Program-made: the position numbers and the translations under genes
The notes under the pieces: generated by a model
Database searches by the model: none
Seen by the model: the letters and a program-made list of their open reading frames with translations, nothing else
Told to the model about the DNA's origin: nothing
Shown here: positions 35,238 through 47,469 of the stretch, piece after piece
How positions within the stretch are numbered: position 1 is the first letter of the stretch
Layout: every line of letters begins with the position of its first letter
From: Glycine soja
Taxonomy: Eukaryota; Streptophyta; Magnoliopsida; Fabales; Fabaceae
NCBI RefSeq assembly: GCF_004193775.1
Contig: NC_041012.1
Span: 14,653,223-14,717,222 of the forward strand
Length of the DNA stretch: 64,000 bases
Reading direction: 5' to 3'

Positions 35238-35539
35238 AGGCTTAAATACATTTTTTGTTTATGTAATTTAGTGTTTTTTTTTATTTTTGTTCTTGTAATT
35301 TTTTTTTTCGTTTTAGTCTTTTTAAAATGTTTGTTTTGTTTTTCGTCCTTAAAATATTTTAAATAATACTTTGAATAATAAAAAATGTTTTGAATAGTAA
35401 AAAAGTACTAACTAAAGTATTTTAAGGACGAAAAATAAAATAAATATATTTTACAAAGAACTAAAACAAAACAAAAATTACAAAGATGAAAATAAAAAAA
35501 AATGTTAAATTATAGGAATCAAAAAATGTATTTAAGCCC
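35238..35539. mobile_element. MITE of a legume-type GGCTTAAATA family (302 bp)
   Basis: Inverted repeats AGGCTTAAATACATTTTTTG at the left, and GGGCTTAAATACATTTTTTG when the right end is read on the minus strand. It is flanked by the 7-bp duplication ATAATTA (35231-35237 and 35540-35546). The whole element is close to palindromic and T-rich then A-rich. No coding sequence. Confidence 0.88.
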
Positions 35540-35546
35540 ATAATTA

Positions 35547-36794
35547 AAAGAAGGCAAATGTTAAATATACCCTCTGATTTAAGCTTATAATTATTAAATG
35601 TAGTTCCTTTTCTAATTCTGATTTTTTTTGCCAAATGTACCTATTTTCTGAAATTAGTTTCCGGGATGCATTTAACATTCTGCAATCTAAATTCCGGAAG
35701 GTATTTTAGCAAGGAAAATCCATGATCAAGCTCAAACATTAGCCCTTCTCCTGCATAAGTAGTTGAAGATCCATTTACAACACCACTGGACCAACCATGG
35801 TCATCACAAACTGCACCACGTCACCACCAAGGCACACCAAGCAATAGAATCCACTAGCCATGCCTCAAAACCCAATATCAATACTTGCCATCTTCTGGTC
35901 AGGGTGTATTTCGGAGGTACGTTTTTGTTGAAGAGGACAACTTGATGAAATTGCTATCTGAATGAATCTTCAATATTCAATAATTTTTATAATTATTAAA
36001 TCTAAAACATGTTCTTATATATGGACCATTTTTTCCCGAGTTTGTAAGCATGTTTAATGGCGTGACTAATATCTATTGTTTGTGATTTTTAAGTAACCCC
36101 ATGTATTTGCATAATAGATGGGGAACATGTGGGAGTATTCTTGGCTGACCCGTGTGTTATTATTTGATGCAAAGAACCGAAAGGATTGATTCAATTATAT
36201 AAGATTTTGTTAAATTCTGAATGAGAATAATTTATTTAATAAGAGAATTTGTGTTTAATTTTCACTGTAGGTAAAATTTTCTTGGGTCACTGACAACAAT
36301 GCATCACGAGTGAAATTAATCTTTGATTCAGCTGGCTGAAAGACACCTGTGATCTTTGACTCAGGAAAAAAATGATGCAAAGACCTGTCCAAGTGTTTGA
36401 GAATTTGTAAAACAACAAAATATATGCAAGTTTCCATGGATGAAACTTACTATAAAAAAACAGCTAGAGAAGACATTATACCAAGTTTGAAGCTCTTTCA
36501 TATTGTCTTTTTGGTTTCTTAAAAATTAGGCACTTTTTCTTTACCTTTGTTTGTTGCTATGTGGCTCATTAATTAATAGAGGGAAGACAACTAAAGTAGA
36601 ATACAATGTAGATGAGATGAGACGTATCACACAGAATCAATACATTACAAACGCTATTTTCTATCATTAATCTACTTTATTTAGAATGTTTAAAGGGTTC
36701 ATAGCATGAACTAATACTGAGGTTATTAAATTGATCGATGCTTATCAGCAACATATATGCTAAATGAGTTACAAATCATGTACGGAGAAGTTAT
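35547..36794. other. Intergenic DNA without recognised gene
   Basis: Open frames here are short and lack motifs. I see nothing to support a gene or transposon end. Confidence 0.55.
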
Positions 36795-36903
36795 AAGATT
36801 AGTTTGATAATAAAAGAAGGGAAGAATGGAAAGGTTATGGGTTTGATTCTCCTGCTAACAAAAATATTAATAATTAACCATTAATATTTGTCGAAAAAAA
36901 AAA
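36795..36903 (+). mobile_element. SINE-like element, copy 1
   Basis: A 110-bp segment with GGGTTTGATTCTCCTGC (tRNA B-box-like), CTAACAAAAAT, and an ATATTTGTCG tail followed by an A run. It aligns by eye with the element at 62897-62998. No target duplication is visible for this copy. Confidence 0.6.
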
Positions 36904-37233
36904 TCAGAGGCCACCAAACTTTATTTGTAAATGGATCTTCAACGACTCATGCAGGAGAAGAGCTAATGTTTAAGCTTGATCATAGATTCCTTGCTAAAAT
37001 ACCTTCCAGAAACTATTTTCCAGAAGGGGCTAAGTTTGGCAACAAAATATTATCAGAAATAAAAAAAAAAGAACATTTAAAAATTTAGGAAGGTGTATTT
37101 AACATTTGAAAAAAAAACTCAATGAAGAAAAGAAAGAAAATATTTTTGGGTGAACTAGAAAATTCCTTAGTGGAGTCCAAGGATTAATTTCTCAAGGTAG
37201 TGAGATCCTTATTTAAGAAATTGACATATCTCG

Positions 37234-37235
<2 letters not shown>

Positions 37236-37285
<50 letters not shown>
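37236..37285. repeat. (AT)n microsatellite
   Basis: About 50 bp of uninterrupted AT dinucleotide repeat. Confidence 0.95.
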
Positions 37286-37287
<2 letters not shown>

Positions 37288-37650
37288 CATATGAAGCTAA
37301 ATTGAACCCTAACAACATATATAAGGATGAAATTATTTATCAATGTAACACCATGTTAATAAAAGAAAAAGAATATAGTTTGAACCGAATCCAATTCACT
37401 GGTTACTAGTTAATCAAATTAAATCACTCAGGAAAAAATCATCAACTTAAATTAATTAGTCATTCATGTAGTTATTCTTTAACACACATCACAATAAATT
37501 TTGATTTTTATTAAATATCCTTTTCAGCATTATTAGCTTTAGTGCCACTAAAATTTTAATTTGCACATAAGTTATAAATTTATTTAAGTTATTGAATTTT
37601 CTCCAAATTAAGTAAACATTAGAAATATAGGTTCCTCAATAATCGCAAGG

Positions 37651-37688
37651 GATGATGATGATGATAATGATGATGATGATGATGATGA
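37651..37688. repeat. (GAT)n microsatellite
   Basis: Twelve GAT-type units with one interruption (GATAAT). Confidence 0.93.
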
Positions 37689-37891
37689 GTATCCACATAC
37701 TATTTAAAAATATTAATTTTGAAAATTTTAGAATTGAGAAAATTAGAAAAAGAGAGTATCTGTTATTTTTTGTAAAAAAGAAAAAGAAAAAGCAAGTATA
37801 TCACAATAATAATTCAATTCAATTAATTTATTACTTTTTGTATAAATAACACAATTATTGACCATATAAATGTTTTTATATTATTCTCTAA

Positions 37892-38098
37892 TTACAAATT
37901 ATTATGTATAATAAATTTGTTAATTTTGGCCATGGGATTCTTCAAGGATTCTCTATAGACCTTGATCTTATGAAACCCTTTAGGAGTTGTAATGTTTTCC
38001 CCAAATATCACCAAACCTTGTGATGATATGCCAACAACCTTGCCCCACGCGACATAGGTCATTGAAATTTGTGTGTCCTTCACTTGAGACTTTAGAAC
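37892..38098 (-). pseudogene. Plant transposon-protein fragment, 3' part (split by the copia element)
   Basis: The minus strand reads LKSQVKDTQISMTYVAWG, then VVGISSQGLVIFG and GFHKIKVYRESLKNP. It resembles the 'putative plant transposon protein' domain found in many legume repeats and continues, on the far side of the copia insertion, the frame at 44785-44990. Assignment is from memory of that family and moderate. Confidence 0.55.
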
Positions 38099-38103
38099 GT
38101 CGT

Positions 38104-38501
38104 TGTTAAGAAAGATTCGATAAATTATATCCACTTAGAAAAATTTAGATGATAGAATGAGAAGAGAGATATCACACCAATTGTTAAGTTTATTGCGAAT
38201 AACAAAATTTACAATGAAGGGGTTCAAAGTGCTCACACTCACTAAATCCAAAATACAAAGCTCCTTATAAAGGATACTGCAGCTAATTGTCTAACTAAAA
38301 ATAGTTACAACATAAAACAATTATAATTACAACACAACATATGTTAATGAACCACCCGACTAGACACTCCTTGTTACGTGATTGGATGCTCCACCAGATT
38401 ACAGAAGATTGAATGACCAAAATAAAAGGCAAGAGTATTGAGCCAAATGATTAATGTTGCTATCCACCTTATTTTTATCATCCATCATCTAACAATCAAC
38501 A
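38104..38501 (-). repeat. Copia 3' LTR
   Basis: On the minus strand it begins TGTTGATTGTTAGATGATGG, directly after the polypurine tract, and ends CTTAACA. It shares most of its length with the right-hand LTR, with scattered differences. Confidence 0.9.
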
Positions 38502-38504
38502 ATC

Positions 38505-40000
38505 TCCACCTTGGTTCAATAAAATTTCGAATTACAAGTAACTTAGTTCATCTCCAACAATCTAAGTTATTTAGATTCAGACAATGCATGAACTTGTTTC
38601 TTGGAATAGGCTTCGTGATCATGAGCATATCAGCTGGATTCTCTCTTGTATCAACTTTCTAAACTTTGAACCTATTCTCAAAATAGATGAAGTGGTATAT
38701 GATGTCAATGTGTTGAGTCCTCTTATGATGGACTTGATCCTTCGTTAAATAGATTGCACTCAGATTATCACAGAAAATGATAGCCTTTACATGTGGAAAC
38801 CCAAGATTGCTAATCTAACCCTTTAGCTAGATCCCTTCCTTTGTTGCTTCTGCCAGAGCCATGTACCCTGCCTATGTAGTGAATAAAGTCATTGTGGGCT
38901 GAAGTGTTGTCTTTGAAATGATAAGAGAGTTTCCAATCGTGAACACGTACCCAATCACAAATCTCATTGCATCCAAATCTACAACATAGTCAGAATCATA
39001 GTTACCAATGAAAGCATAAGACATGTTTCCATGGTATACGAGTCCAATATCACTTGTGCCCTTAAGGTGCCTGAATATATCTTTCATAGCTTGCCAATGT
39101 TCCTTTTCAGGATTAACCATATACTTACTCACAACATTAACTGCTAATGTTAGGTCCGGTTTGGTGCATACCATAAGGAACATGAGACATGTATTATTTC
39201 TCTAGTTCTGATTGAATAGTATTGAGTTCAAATAAATGAATGGACATTGTCAGAGTAATGCATACTGGTTTTGCGGATGCCATCCCAAAATGATTTAACA
39301 CTTTCTGAATGTATTCCTTCTAACACAGGAAAAACTTCTTTTAGACTCGATCACTCTTAATCTCCATGCCCATAATCTTTTTAGAAACTCTCATGTCCTT
39401 CATCTCAAATTCACTACTGAGTATTGACTTCAACTTCTGAATTGCCAACAATTTTTGAGATGCTATAAGCATGTCGTCCACATAGAACAGAAGATTGATG
39501 TGGGAACCATCCTTCACCTTGCTATGATAAACACATGAGTCATTGGAACTTCTAATGTACCCATGAGAGACAACAAACTCATCGAATCTTTTATATCATT
39601 GCCTTGGTGATTATTTCATCCCATAAAGAGACCTCTTCAATCTACAAACAAAATTTTCCTTTCCTTCCACCTCAAAACCTTTAGGTTGTTGCATCATAAT
39701 GTCTTCCTTTAGTCTTCCATGGAGAAAGGCAGTTTTGACATCGGGTTTCTCTAACTCCATATCTAGAGTTGCCACTAGGGCCAACAAAACACGTATGGAG
39801 GTGTGTCAAACTACTGGAGAGAATATCTCATTGTAGTCCACTCCTTCCTTCTAACTATAGCCTTTAGCCATTAGCCATGCTTTATAAAAGATGACTTCTT
39901 CAATGGATGATCCAAATTTCTTCTTGAAGATCCACTTGCACCTCATTACTCGTTTTGCCTTCAAGTAGATGAACTAAATCCCATGTCTGGTTCTTCTGAA
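38505..40000 (-). pseudogene. Copia RT and RNase H region
   Basis: The clearest frame (39183 down to 38872) reads FLMVCTKPDLTLAVNVVSKYM, then EHWQAMKDIFRHLKGT, GNYDSDYVVDLDAMR and GYVFTIGNSLIISKTTLQPT, the RT end and RNase H of copia pol. Further down are MALAEATKEGI, FCDNLSAIYLTKD and HKRTQHIDI pieces with stops. Upstream, to about 40000, are RT fragments with many stops and shifts. Confidence 0.88.
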
Positions 40001-41012
40001 GGGATTCCATTTCTTCAAGCATACCCTTTGTCCACTCCTCAACTTTAGAACAAGAAATTGCTTCTTGATAAATGGAAGGTTTGAATGAATCAATGTCTTT
40101 TGCTACCTATAGCGCATAAGATACTATCTCAAAATCATATCTTTCAAGAGCTTTGATTTGCCTTTATGTCTTTCTGGGTGTTGTGGTTTTTAGCTTCTTT
40201 GAATGGTTTTGACTCGTCCAGTCAATCCCCTTAACTGGTGTTGTGTTTTGATGTTGAAGGTGCATTTGAAGATCCTGATTGCTTATGTTTTTTTATTGTA
40301 GAGCTATCAAAATCCACCTGCTTAATGACATCGTTAGCCTTGCCCAAATCTTCATTGAATTTTGAATGCAACATAGAGTTTGTCAAAGATGACATCTCTA
40401 CTCAGAATGGCCTTTCTTTCAGATGAAGACCAAACTTATAATCCTTTGACTCCATCTCCATATCCCATAAAGAATCCCTTCTTGGCTTTGGACTCCACCT
40501 TACCTTCACTTACATGATAGTATGTCGAACATCCAAACACATTTAGCATTGAGTATTCAACAAGCTTGTTAGACCATACATCAACAGGGGTCTTAAAGTC
40601 TATAGCAATGGATGGTGAGCGATTCATATGATAACATGTTATACCGACTGTCTCACGAGATAACATGTGGCCATGACGCATATGCCATAGGGAATTATCA
40701 TTGGACATATGGCTACTAGATTGTGAAACATTAGAGACAAAACCTATCACACTGGACCCATGATGGATGTACAAATTTTCTTGTTTGGTTCCTTTCATTA
40801 CCACATACTTCTCTTTCCCTCTAATTTGTATAACTCCACCTTCAACCTAGCAAGAAAAACCTTTTGAATCCATGACATCCACATATACAAGATTTTTTTA
40901 AAGCTTTGGAATGTGAAGAACTTCAGTTAAGGTTCTAACAACACCATCATGCATTCTGATTTGTACAAAACCTATACCGACATACTTAGTAGGAACATCG
41001 TTACCCATGAGG
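40001..41012 (-). pseudogene. Copia GAG-pre-integrase fused to the integrase end
   Basis: Readable from [20 protein letters not shown] (protease/pre-integrase linker) through MKGTKQENLYIHHG and LWHMRHGHM (zinc-binding start of integrase). The frame then jumps to HMNRSPSIAIDFKTPVDVW and LNVFGCSTYYHVSEGK, ending KKGFFMGYGDGVKG (capping of the integrase C-terminus). The DDE core that should separate GHM from NRSPS is missing although the frame is kept, so this is a clean internal deletion. Confidence 0.88.
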
Positions 41013-41017
41013 ACATT

Positions 41018-43383
41018 TGTGACACTCTCTACCCCGACATACATATAAATAAATAAAATATATAAAAATATTGATAAAAAAATTCACGTGGATAAAAGGT
41101 TCATATTCACTTCACTATTACCATATAAGACTTATTAAAAACATATTCGGCTCAAAACAAGACCGTCAAAGTTTACAAAAAATGTTTTGTTAAATCAGTA
41201 AGGTAAAATAAAAAAATAACATTATGCAATTAAAATAAAAAAAACTCATCCCCAATGTCACATCCTATCAGAGCATTGTGTCCCAATGTCCTCTGGCACG
41301 AGGTTCTTTAAAGTCATCCATCTAGTCATCTGCTTCCACGAACACAAGGTTCGAGATCATCACTGGATCCAAACACAAATAGCACACAGGGAGTGAGTTA
41401 TCACACAAAAAAAAATTAACAAAACAAATAAACAAGATATAATCAAAATAAATTATGGAAATATTTATAACATAACTCAACTTAATACAACCCACGTCAC
41501 TTCAGCACTTTATCTTTAAAATTCATTTTTAATCACTAATCACATTACACATGAATCACACACTCAAGTCATGACACAATAACAATCATCAATTTCATAA
41601 TAAACAATTAGCAAGCGTTATACAAAAATTATACTAAGACTCAAGCCTACATGCAATGTGGTACCATGTTAGTGAAAAACCACCCTAGGACGCTTAAGAG
41701 TACATAACAGACACACCACATAATGGATATGTCAAGTCACTCTCACTAAGTAAAATCATAAGGTGATCAGTCAAGGTCACTCTGTTTTGCGAGAATGATC
41801 CAACCATATGGGATCAACATAGGCTTAAAGGAGCACTTAAACCGAGTGTCTTTACCCCCAAGGCCTAGACTCTGAAGAATCCGTCAGGGTCTCACCTTCC
41901 TGATTTAGGTCCAACCCCTAAAACAATTTTTGCAAGCAAACACTACTTATGAATTATACAATGCCCATGACCTCACACTCGTGTTTCAAACACGTTTAAC
42001 ACATTACGCTACAATTTAACACTGGTTCCTAACTAGGAACCTACACTTTCTCTTTAACACTGCGCATAAACACTTTTCTCAATATAAACATTGGTCGGGT
42101 TATTGTATAATTCACAACTCACAACACAAGTATTGTCACATCAACTGTTAAACACACACACTTATTCACAACCAAATATCATGCCCACAATTTAATATCT
42201 CATTATGTCACAATCAATCATCTCATGTTTACGTGTATCTCGCAATTTAACACATTCAACTTTGCACTTATACTCAATCTCCATTACAATATTATAATCT
42301 CAAAGTAATATATTATTCTACAATTCATCATATATTCAATTTATCACATATATACAATTTCAATCATAATTTCATAATGTCAATATAACTATTTATTACG
42401 CTAATCTTATTCAAAACACAAACAAATTATACAAAAATATTTCTCAATCCACGGGGAGTAAAAGCCCTCAAACAATTTCACATAATCATACAAGAAAAAT
42501 TTCAATACAATAAACATTCAAAAATAAACCCCAATTTGATCCTTTAAGAACCCCTACCCATCTTCATTCTAACCCCAATTACGATAAACTCATCCCTTAC
42601 CTCTAAGCGGGCTCACGTGTGTATTGTGACAACAATAGCAGTATCTCTAGCGGTTTCCTGAGATTCTTCAAGTTTTTCCTCTGACTGCTCTGATGGGGTT
42701 CCCAAACGTTAGAGAGAAGGAGAATGGATTGAAGCCTCCATTCCACTGTATACGTGTGATGACTATTTCTCTATCCAAAGATGTTATTTTGCAAATCCCA
42801 ATGGTGAAAATGTGTAGAAATGAATTACAAACAACATATAAAACTTGCACAACAATCCAACAATCAACTAGTCCAAGATCATAGTTTTACTGAGACAGAT
42901 CTGGGTTTCTACAGGAAAAGGAAAATCTACGATGCAAAAGGTATTTCTCTGAGCTCCGACATGGTGAATGTGTCCGAGATCATCATTTTTCTGAGATAGT
43001 TTTGGTGGTATGCAGGAAAAAGAGAGAGTTTTTTGGGAGGGGAAAAGAGAAAACGAAATTAAGAGGAAGAGGAAGCGTAGAAACTATCGTCAGTCTGAAA
43101 ACTGACCTAACATGTCTATATTTATAGCTAGGGTACTCACAACCTATCATTTATTCTATTTATTTATTTTTATTATTTTATAAAAAGAAACTCTATTTTA
43201 TTCCTTATCAAATGAATAAATAAAATACCTTTTTTATTTTCTCTCAAACCATTATTTTAATTAATAAAGTTATTTCTCCTTATTTATTTAATTATAAAAA
43301 CCTCATCATTTTTCTAAAACTCTATTTATTTATAATTAACAATCATTTTTAAATTAGTTTACAAAAAAAAATGGGATGTTACA
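41018..43383 (-). repeat. Solo LTR of a large Ty3-type element (2366 bp)
   Basis: On the minus strand it starts TGTAACATCCCATTTT and ends GAGTGTCACA. Perfect 5-bp target duplications flank it (ACATT at 41013-41017 and 43384-43388). The copia frame resumes exactly across it. There is no internal coding region, so it is the product of recombination between two LTRs. The long LTR and TGTAACA start suggest a Tekay/Del-like chromovirus; that is inference. Confidence 0.93.
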
Positions 43384-43388
43384 ACATT

Positions 43389-44384
43389 ACCACCTGAATT
43401 CTTCTCATATGTCACAAACCAATGTTTGTGGACACATATATGATAAGAACAACCTGAGTCCTGTACCCATTGTTCAGAATGTTGTTGTACTTGTTCACTA
43501 ATAGACATGACCAAATCGTTTTCCGGTGAGGAGTCATTCTGAACAAGAGCAACAACAAAATATTTCTTTGCTTTCTTTTGACAGTCTCACTTCCAAAGAC
43601 CTGATTCTTTGCAGTAATTGCATTTGTCCTTAGGATCAACTTTGTTTTTCTTCTTCTTCTTCTGCCCTTTAGTAGAATTAGTCACAAATAATCCAAACGC
43701 AAAGGCTTCATCACCATTCCCAAACGCCTATGGTTGAAGCTCTCTAGAATAGAGATTGGACATTCCTTCTTCAAGTGTAGTGAAGTCCTTGTTTATACTA
43801 AGAGGGCTCATAAAAATCTCATAGGAGGGATGGAGAGATGCTAACAGAGTCATTGTTAGATCTTCGTCTTCCATCATGACATCAATGACATGTAGCTTTA
43901 TCAAAACAAAGTTTAGGTCATCAAAATGTTTCATTAGTGGCATACCTTCCCTTACTCGAAGCCGAAACAAACATCGTTTTAGAAATATCTTGTTGCAAAC
44001 TGGTTTCGTCATGAAAAGTTTATCCAATTTGAGCCAAAGCCCAACATCACTTAGTTATTCATAAACTTCATAAAGAACCTTATTAGACAAAGATAAGAGA
44101 ATTGGCAAATGTGTCTTTTCGTCTTGTAACTTAAACATTGACGTGTCAATCTTCACAATTGATCAGAGAGAGGAGCCAAGATGCCATGTTCTTTCAACAA
44201 GGCTCGCATCTTGATGCACCAAAGGTTGAAGCTTTTCTTCCTTGTGAATTTCTAAATCTTTATTGTGTGACCATCTTCTTGATAGAATCTTTAAGACACA
44301 ACAACGATAGGTAACAAATAGAATAGTTTATCACTGATGATTTGATCTACCATGAAACATAGACGAAACTGATCTTGAACCAAA
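43389..44384 (-). pseudogene. Copia gag, zinc knuckle and protease start
   Basis: Gag (UBN2-type) is readable from 44027 to 43728: MDKLFMTKPVCNKIFLKRCL, REGMPLMKHFDDLN and MTLLASLHPSYEIFM. Next comes a knuckle, CNYCKESGLWK-stop-DC, in which the usual His is Leu and a stop replaces a basic residue. Then the protease WVQDSGCSYH (catalytic DSG) and HWFVTYEKNSGGNV up to the solo-LTR insertion at 43388. Confidence 0.88.
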
Positions 44385-44396
44385 GCTCTAAATAAC
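44385..44396 (-). promoter_or_regulatory. Degenerate tRNA-Met primer site of the copia element
   Basis: The plus strand reads GCTCTAAATAAC where the intact site complement is GCTCTGATACCA. Position next to the LTR fits; four changes make it poor. Confidence 0.6.
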
Positions 44397-44400
44397 AAGT

Positions 44401-44779
44401 TGTTAGAAAAGATTTGAGAAATTCTATTCCAATAGGGAAGTTCAAATAATAGAGGGCGAAGAGAGATATCACACAAATTGTTAAGTTTATTGCGAATAAC
44501 AAAATTTACAATGAAGGAGTTCAAAGCGCTCTCAAGCTCATTAAACCCAAAACACAAAGTTCTTTATAAAGGAGACAACAACTATCTGTTTAATCAAAAA
44601 TAGTTACAATAGAAAAATAGAAAATTGTTATGGTTACAACAAAACCTATGTTAACGAATTACCTTACTAGATGCTTCATTATATTACAAAAGATTAGACA
44701 ACTAATACAATATACAAGAGTACTGGGCCAAATGACCAATGTTGTCGTTCACCTTATCTCCATCATCCAACAATCAAAA
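44401..44779 (-). repeat. Copia 5' LTR
   Basis: Begins (minus strand) TTTTGATTGTTGGATGATGG and ends TCTAACA. The terminal TG has become TT compared with the other LTR. The inside matches the left LTR, including ACCAATTGTTAAG / ACAAATTGTTAAG and the GCGAATAACAAAATTTACAA segment. Confidence 0.9.
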
Positions 44780-44784
44780 GTCAT

Positions 44785-44990
44785 TTTTTGCACAAACACA
44801 TGCAAAGAAGACTTTCACTACATCGAGATAGTATATGTCATGAAGCTCAAGAAACTTGTTCAACCCTTGAAAGTCTAGTATGGTGGAGATGGCAAAGCCT
44901 TGATTGTTTAGCCATTGGAGGGAGAGGGTTTTGGGTGGCACAATGTGCACGTTGGAGATGAACTGTGGAAAGTCTCTGATCATGTTTTCA
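44785..44990 (-). pseudogene. Plant transposon-protein fragment, 5' part
   Basis: The minus strand reads DFPQFISNVHIVPPKTLSLQ, then WLNNQGFAISTILDFQGLNK and FLELHDIYYLDVVKVFFACV, typical of the legume 'putative plant transposon protein' domain. The frame enters the copia insertion at 44784 and resumes at 38098. Confidence 0.6.
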
Positions 44991-47469
44991 CCATTGTTGA
45001 CCCATGCCTCAATTTAGGCAACACCAATGACTCCAACAATTAGAAAATTGTTGCCTATTAATAGAATAGACAACAATTTTATAATTGTTGACAATAATAT
45101 ATTTGTTTTTACCCTTTTATTAATTTTTTATATGTAACCGTTGCTTATTTATATCAAGCCATAGTTTAAAATCGTTCACAAGGTATAAACTATGTTTTCT
45201 TAATTGTTGATGAGTTAGGTCAGGTTGTGGAAATCTTGCCTTTAAATTTTAGCATACCCAACACCCAATAGTGTGCCCTTTAAAGAATAAAATAAAACAA
45301 TTGGAATCGGAAAAATCATGAACTTGTGCTACTAGACTAAAATTAAAATTTGGAACCCTAAAATCCAATGTTTTTAAAATCAAATCGATGATTGAACCAA
45401 TGAAGGTGTTGGTTTAAGGTTTGATGGTTCAATTGTGATTGAACTACTAATGATTAAATTATATATTTAAAATAATTTATATTAAGTAATATACTAACAT
45501 GAAACAAAAAAACAAAATATAATATAATATTATTAATTTCTATTTATTAATTACATATTTTACCAGTTATCATGTAATTTTTAAAATATTGTTAATAACA
45601 TAAATATTTTTCAAATTATTAGGTTAAGTGATTTTCTTAAACAATTACAAATTTGCAAAACCAAATGAATAAAAGAAACTTATCAATGAATAAAAATGAC
45701 TTGCAAATTAAACATGTATGTCTTAGAATTCTAACTACAAAGACATGAAGAATAAAGGCTCATAACCTAAATCCCAATTAAAAAGTTAAGAAGCAAAACC
45801 CTACTCACACTATAGAATCACCAAAACACATGCACCATCAAACTTCGCAAGTTTATCTTCCTTTGTTCCTTGTATTTGCATCATCCCTACAAAAGTGGTA
45901 TCTCTTTTAATTCATTATAGAAGGCAACAAAGAGGAGGAGTGATTGTATTGTCTCATTGTAGCTAGTTGAGAAGACATTCTCTTCTTCTCAATCTAATCT
46001 AAATCCTTAGTGATAGATTTTTAGAAACCAGATCAAATCGTTAAACTGCTAGACTTTATAAGTTTCGAAGATTCTTGAATGGTTTTTTTATGTCTGATTT
46101 TTCACTTATATCAGATCGGTCAACAGATCGATTCACCAGTTTTCCATTTGAATCATTCAGTCTAATCCATTTTTCAAAACCATGTTAAAGTCTATCATCT
46201 TTTTATGAAATGATTTTCTATGTGTGTCACAACAGGACAACACAATCTCATTGTCGTCTCTTTCTCATCAAGTGTCCCTCATCTGGCATTACCTTTTATC
46301 TCTATCTTTCTATACAAGTAGGTTCTCTCTTAACACTTATTTACGCCTCTCCCTCTCCATCTCTTTATTGCATTTCTTTTTCTTTTCAAGTTTTCTACTT
46401 TGACATTGGCGAGAACTGGATGGGCCATTTCTTCAAGGGTATTCAACTTTCTTTTCTTCTTCTCTTATGCTCAAATTTTAACTTTGTTATTTGATATTTG
46501 ATGAGAGGGATTTTGTTTGGGGATTGTAGCCTGTGTTAGGGGAAGTTTATAGACATGCAATTGGGTGCCCTGTGAATTGTTACGGTAGACTAATAGGCAT
46601 CTTGGAGTAATTATGGTCTAACTCTTTTTTATGGTGTTTTACTCTTTTTATTATGGCTATGGGACTCTTGTTGTGGTCTCATCATTCTTTTGAAACCTAG
46701 CTTCTTACTTTGTTAGTCACATGGCTTCACCACTCTCACTTTGGTAATTGCTCTTGACAAGTTCAGTAAAGTTGAATTTTCTAGCCAGTTTCAAGTTTGG
46801 CTATGGTATTGTCATGTATCAAGATTACTATATAATTAATATTGTTATTAACAATAGCTTTAAATCTAGTTTACTAATTGACTTTTATCTTTCACAAGTT
46901 TGATTGACTATTTCCTTTGGAGCACACATTTGGACTCTGAAACTACATATTTATTACAATGTATGTAAATATCAAATTTAGATTGCAGTTTATTTTCTTC
47001 ATTCTTTTTGGTGTATGTTAACATTATATTGTAACTTGACTTTCTTAGTAACTTGTATAACTAAGTAGTCTAGATTTGAAATCAAAATGCATGATAACTG
47101 AGAAACCATTTTATGGATTTGAAAAGAGATGAAGGTATAAATTACTTCACTATCACAAGTCACATTGACTCAACATTTAGCTACAATATTTATTCTAGTA
47201 TTATATTTGGTCATTAATACTTAACAATTCATGCATTTATATTTGTTTTTTTCTTCTTAGTAGACACGCTAAGAATTAAAGAAATTTTGTTCCTCTAGAA
47301 GGTTCCATTTTTATGTTCCCTAACCTTTGTCATAATACCAATTTAGATTCATCAACATAATCATCTCATGATAGAATACATGGTAAATGATAATTACATT
47401 TTCTTTTGTTAGCTAGTAATTAGGCTTTATTTTTGCCATTGATTTCTTGATTTACTTTATTGGTTTTAT
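44991..47469. other. Intergenic DNA without recognised gene
   Basis: AT-rich. A CT-rich block with short open frames at 46200-46500 ends in ATGGGCCATTTCTTCAAGG followed by GTATTC, which could pass for a small first exon, but there is nothing to support a protein. No transposon ends found. Confidence 0.5.

Larger units (their letters stand above)
38104..44779 (-). mobile_element. Ty1/copia retrotransposon, degenerate, with nested solo LTR
   Basis: LTRs lie at 38104-38501 and 44401-44779. Target duplications are GTCGT (38099-38103) and GTCAT (44780-44784), identical but for one transition. Reading right to left: LTR, degenerate tRNA-Met primer site (44385-44396), gag, zinc knuckle, protease, GAG-pre-integrase, integrase end, RT, RNase H, a GGTGGAGA polypurine tract next to the second LTR. 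A 2366-bp solo LTR splits the protease region. Most of the integrase core is deleted. Confidence 0.92.

Noticed and set aside
37200..37409. 69-residue frame with a Tyr-Ile repeat
   Set aside because: Translation of the (AT)n microsatellite.
46210..46494. 94-residue plus-strand frame with hydrophobic segments
   Set aside because: CT-rich low-complexity translation; no homology recognised and no supported splice partners.
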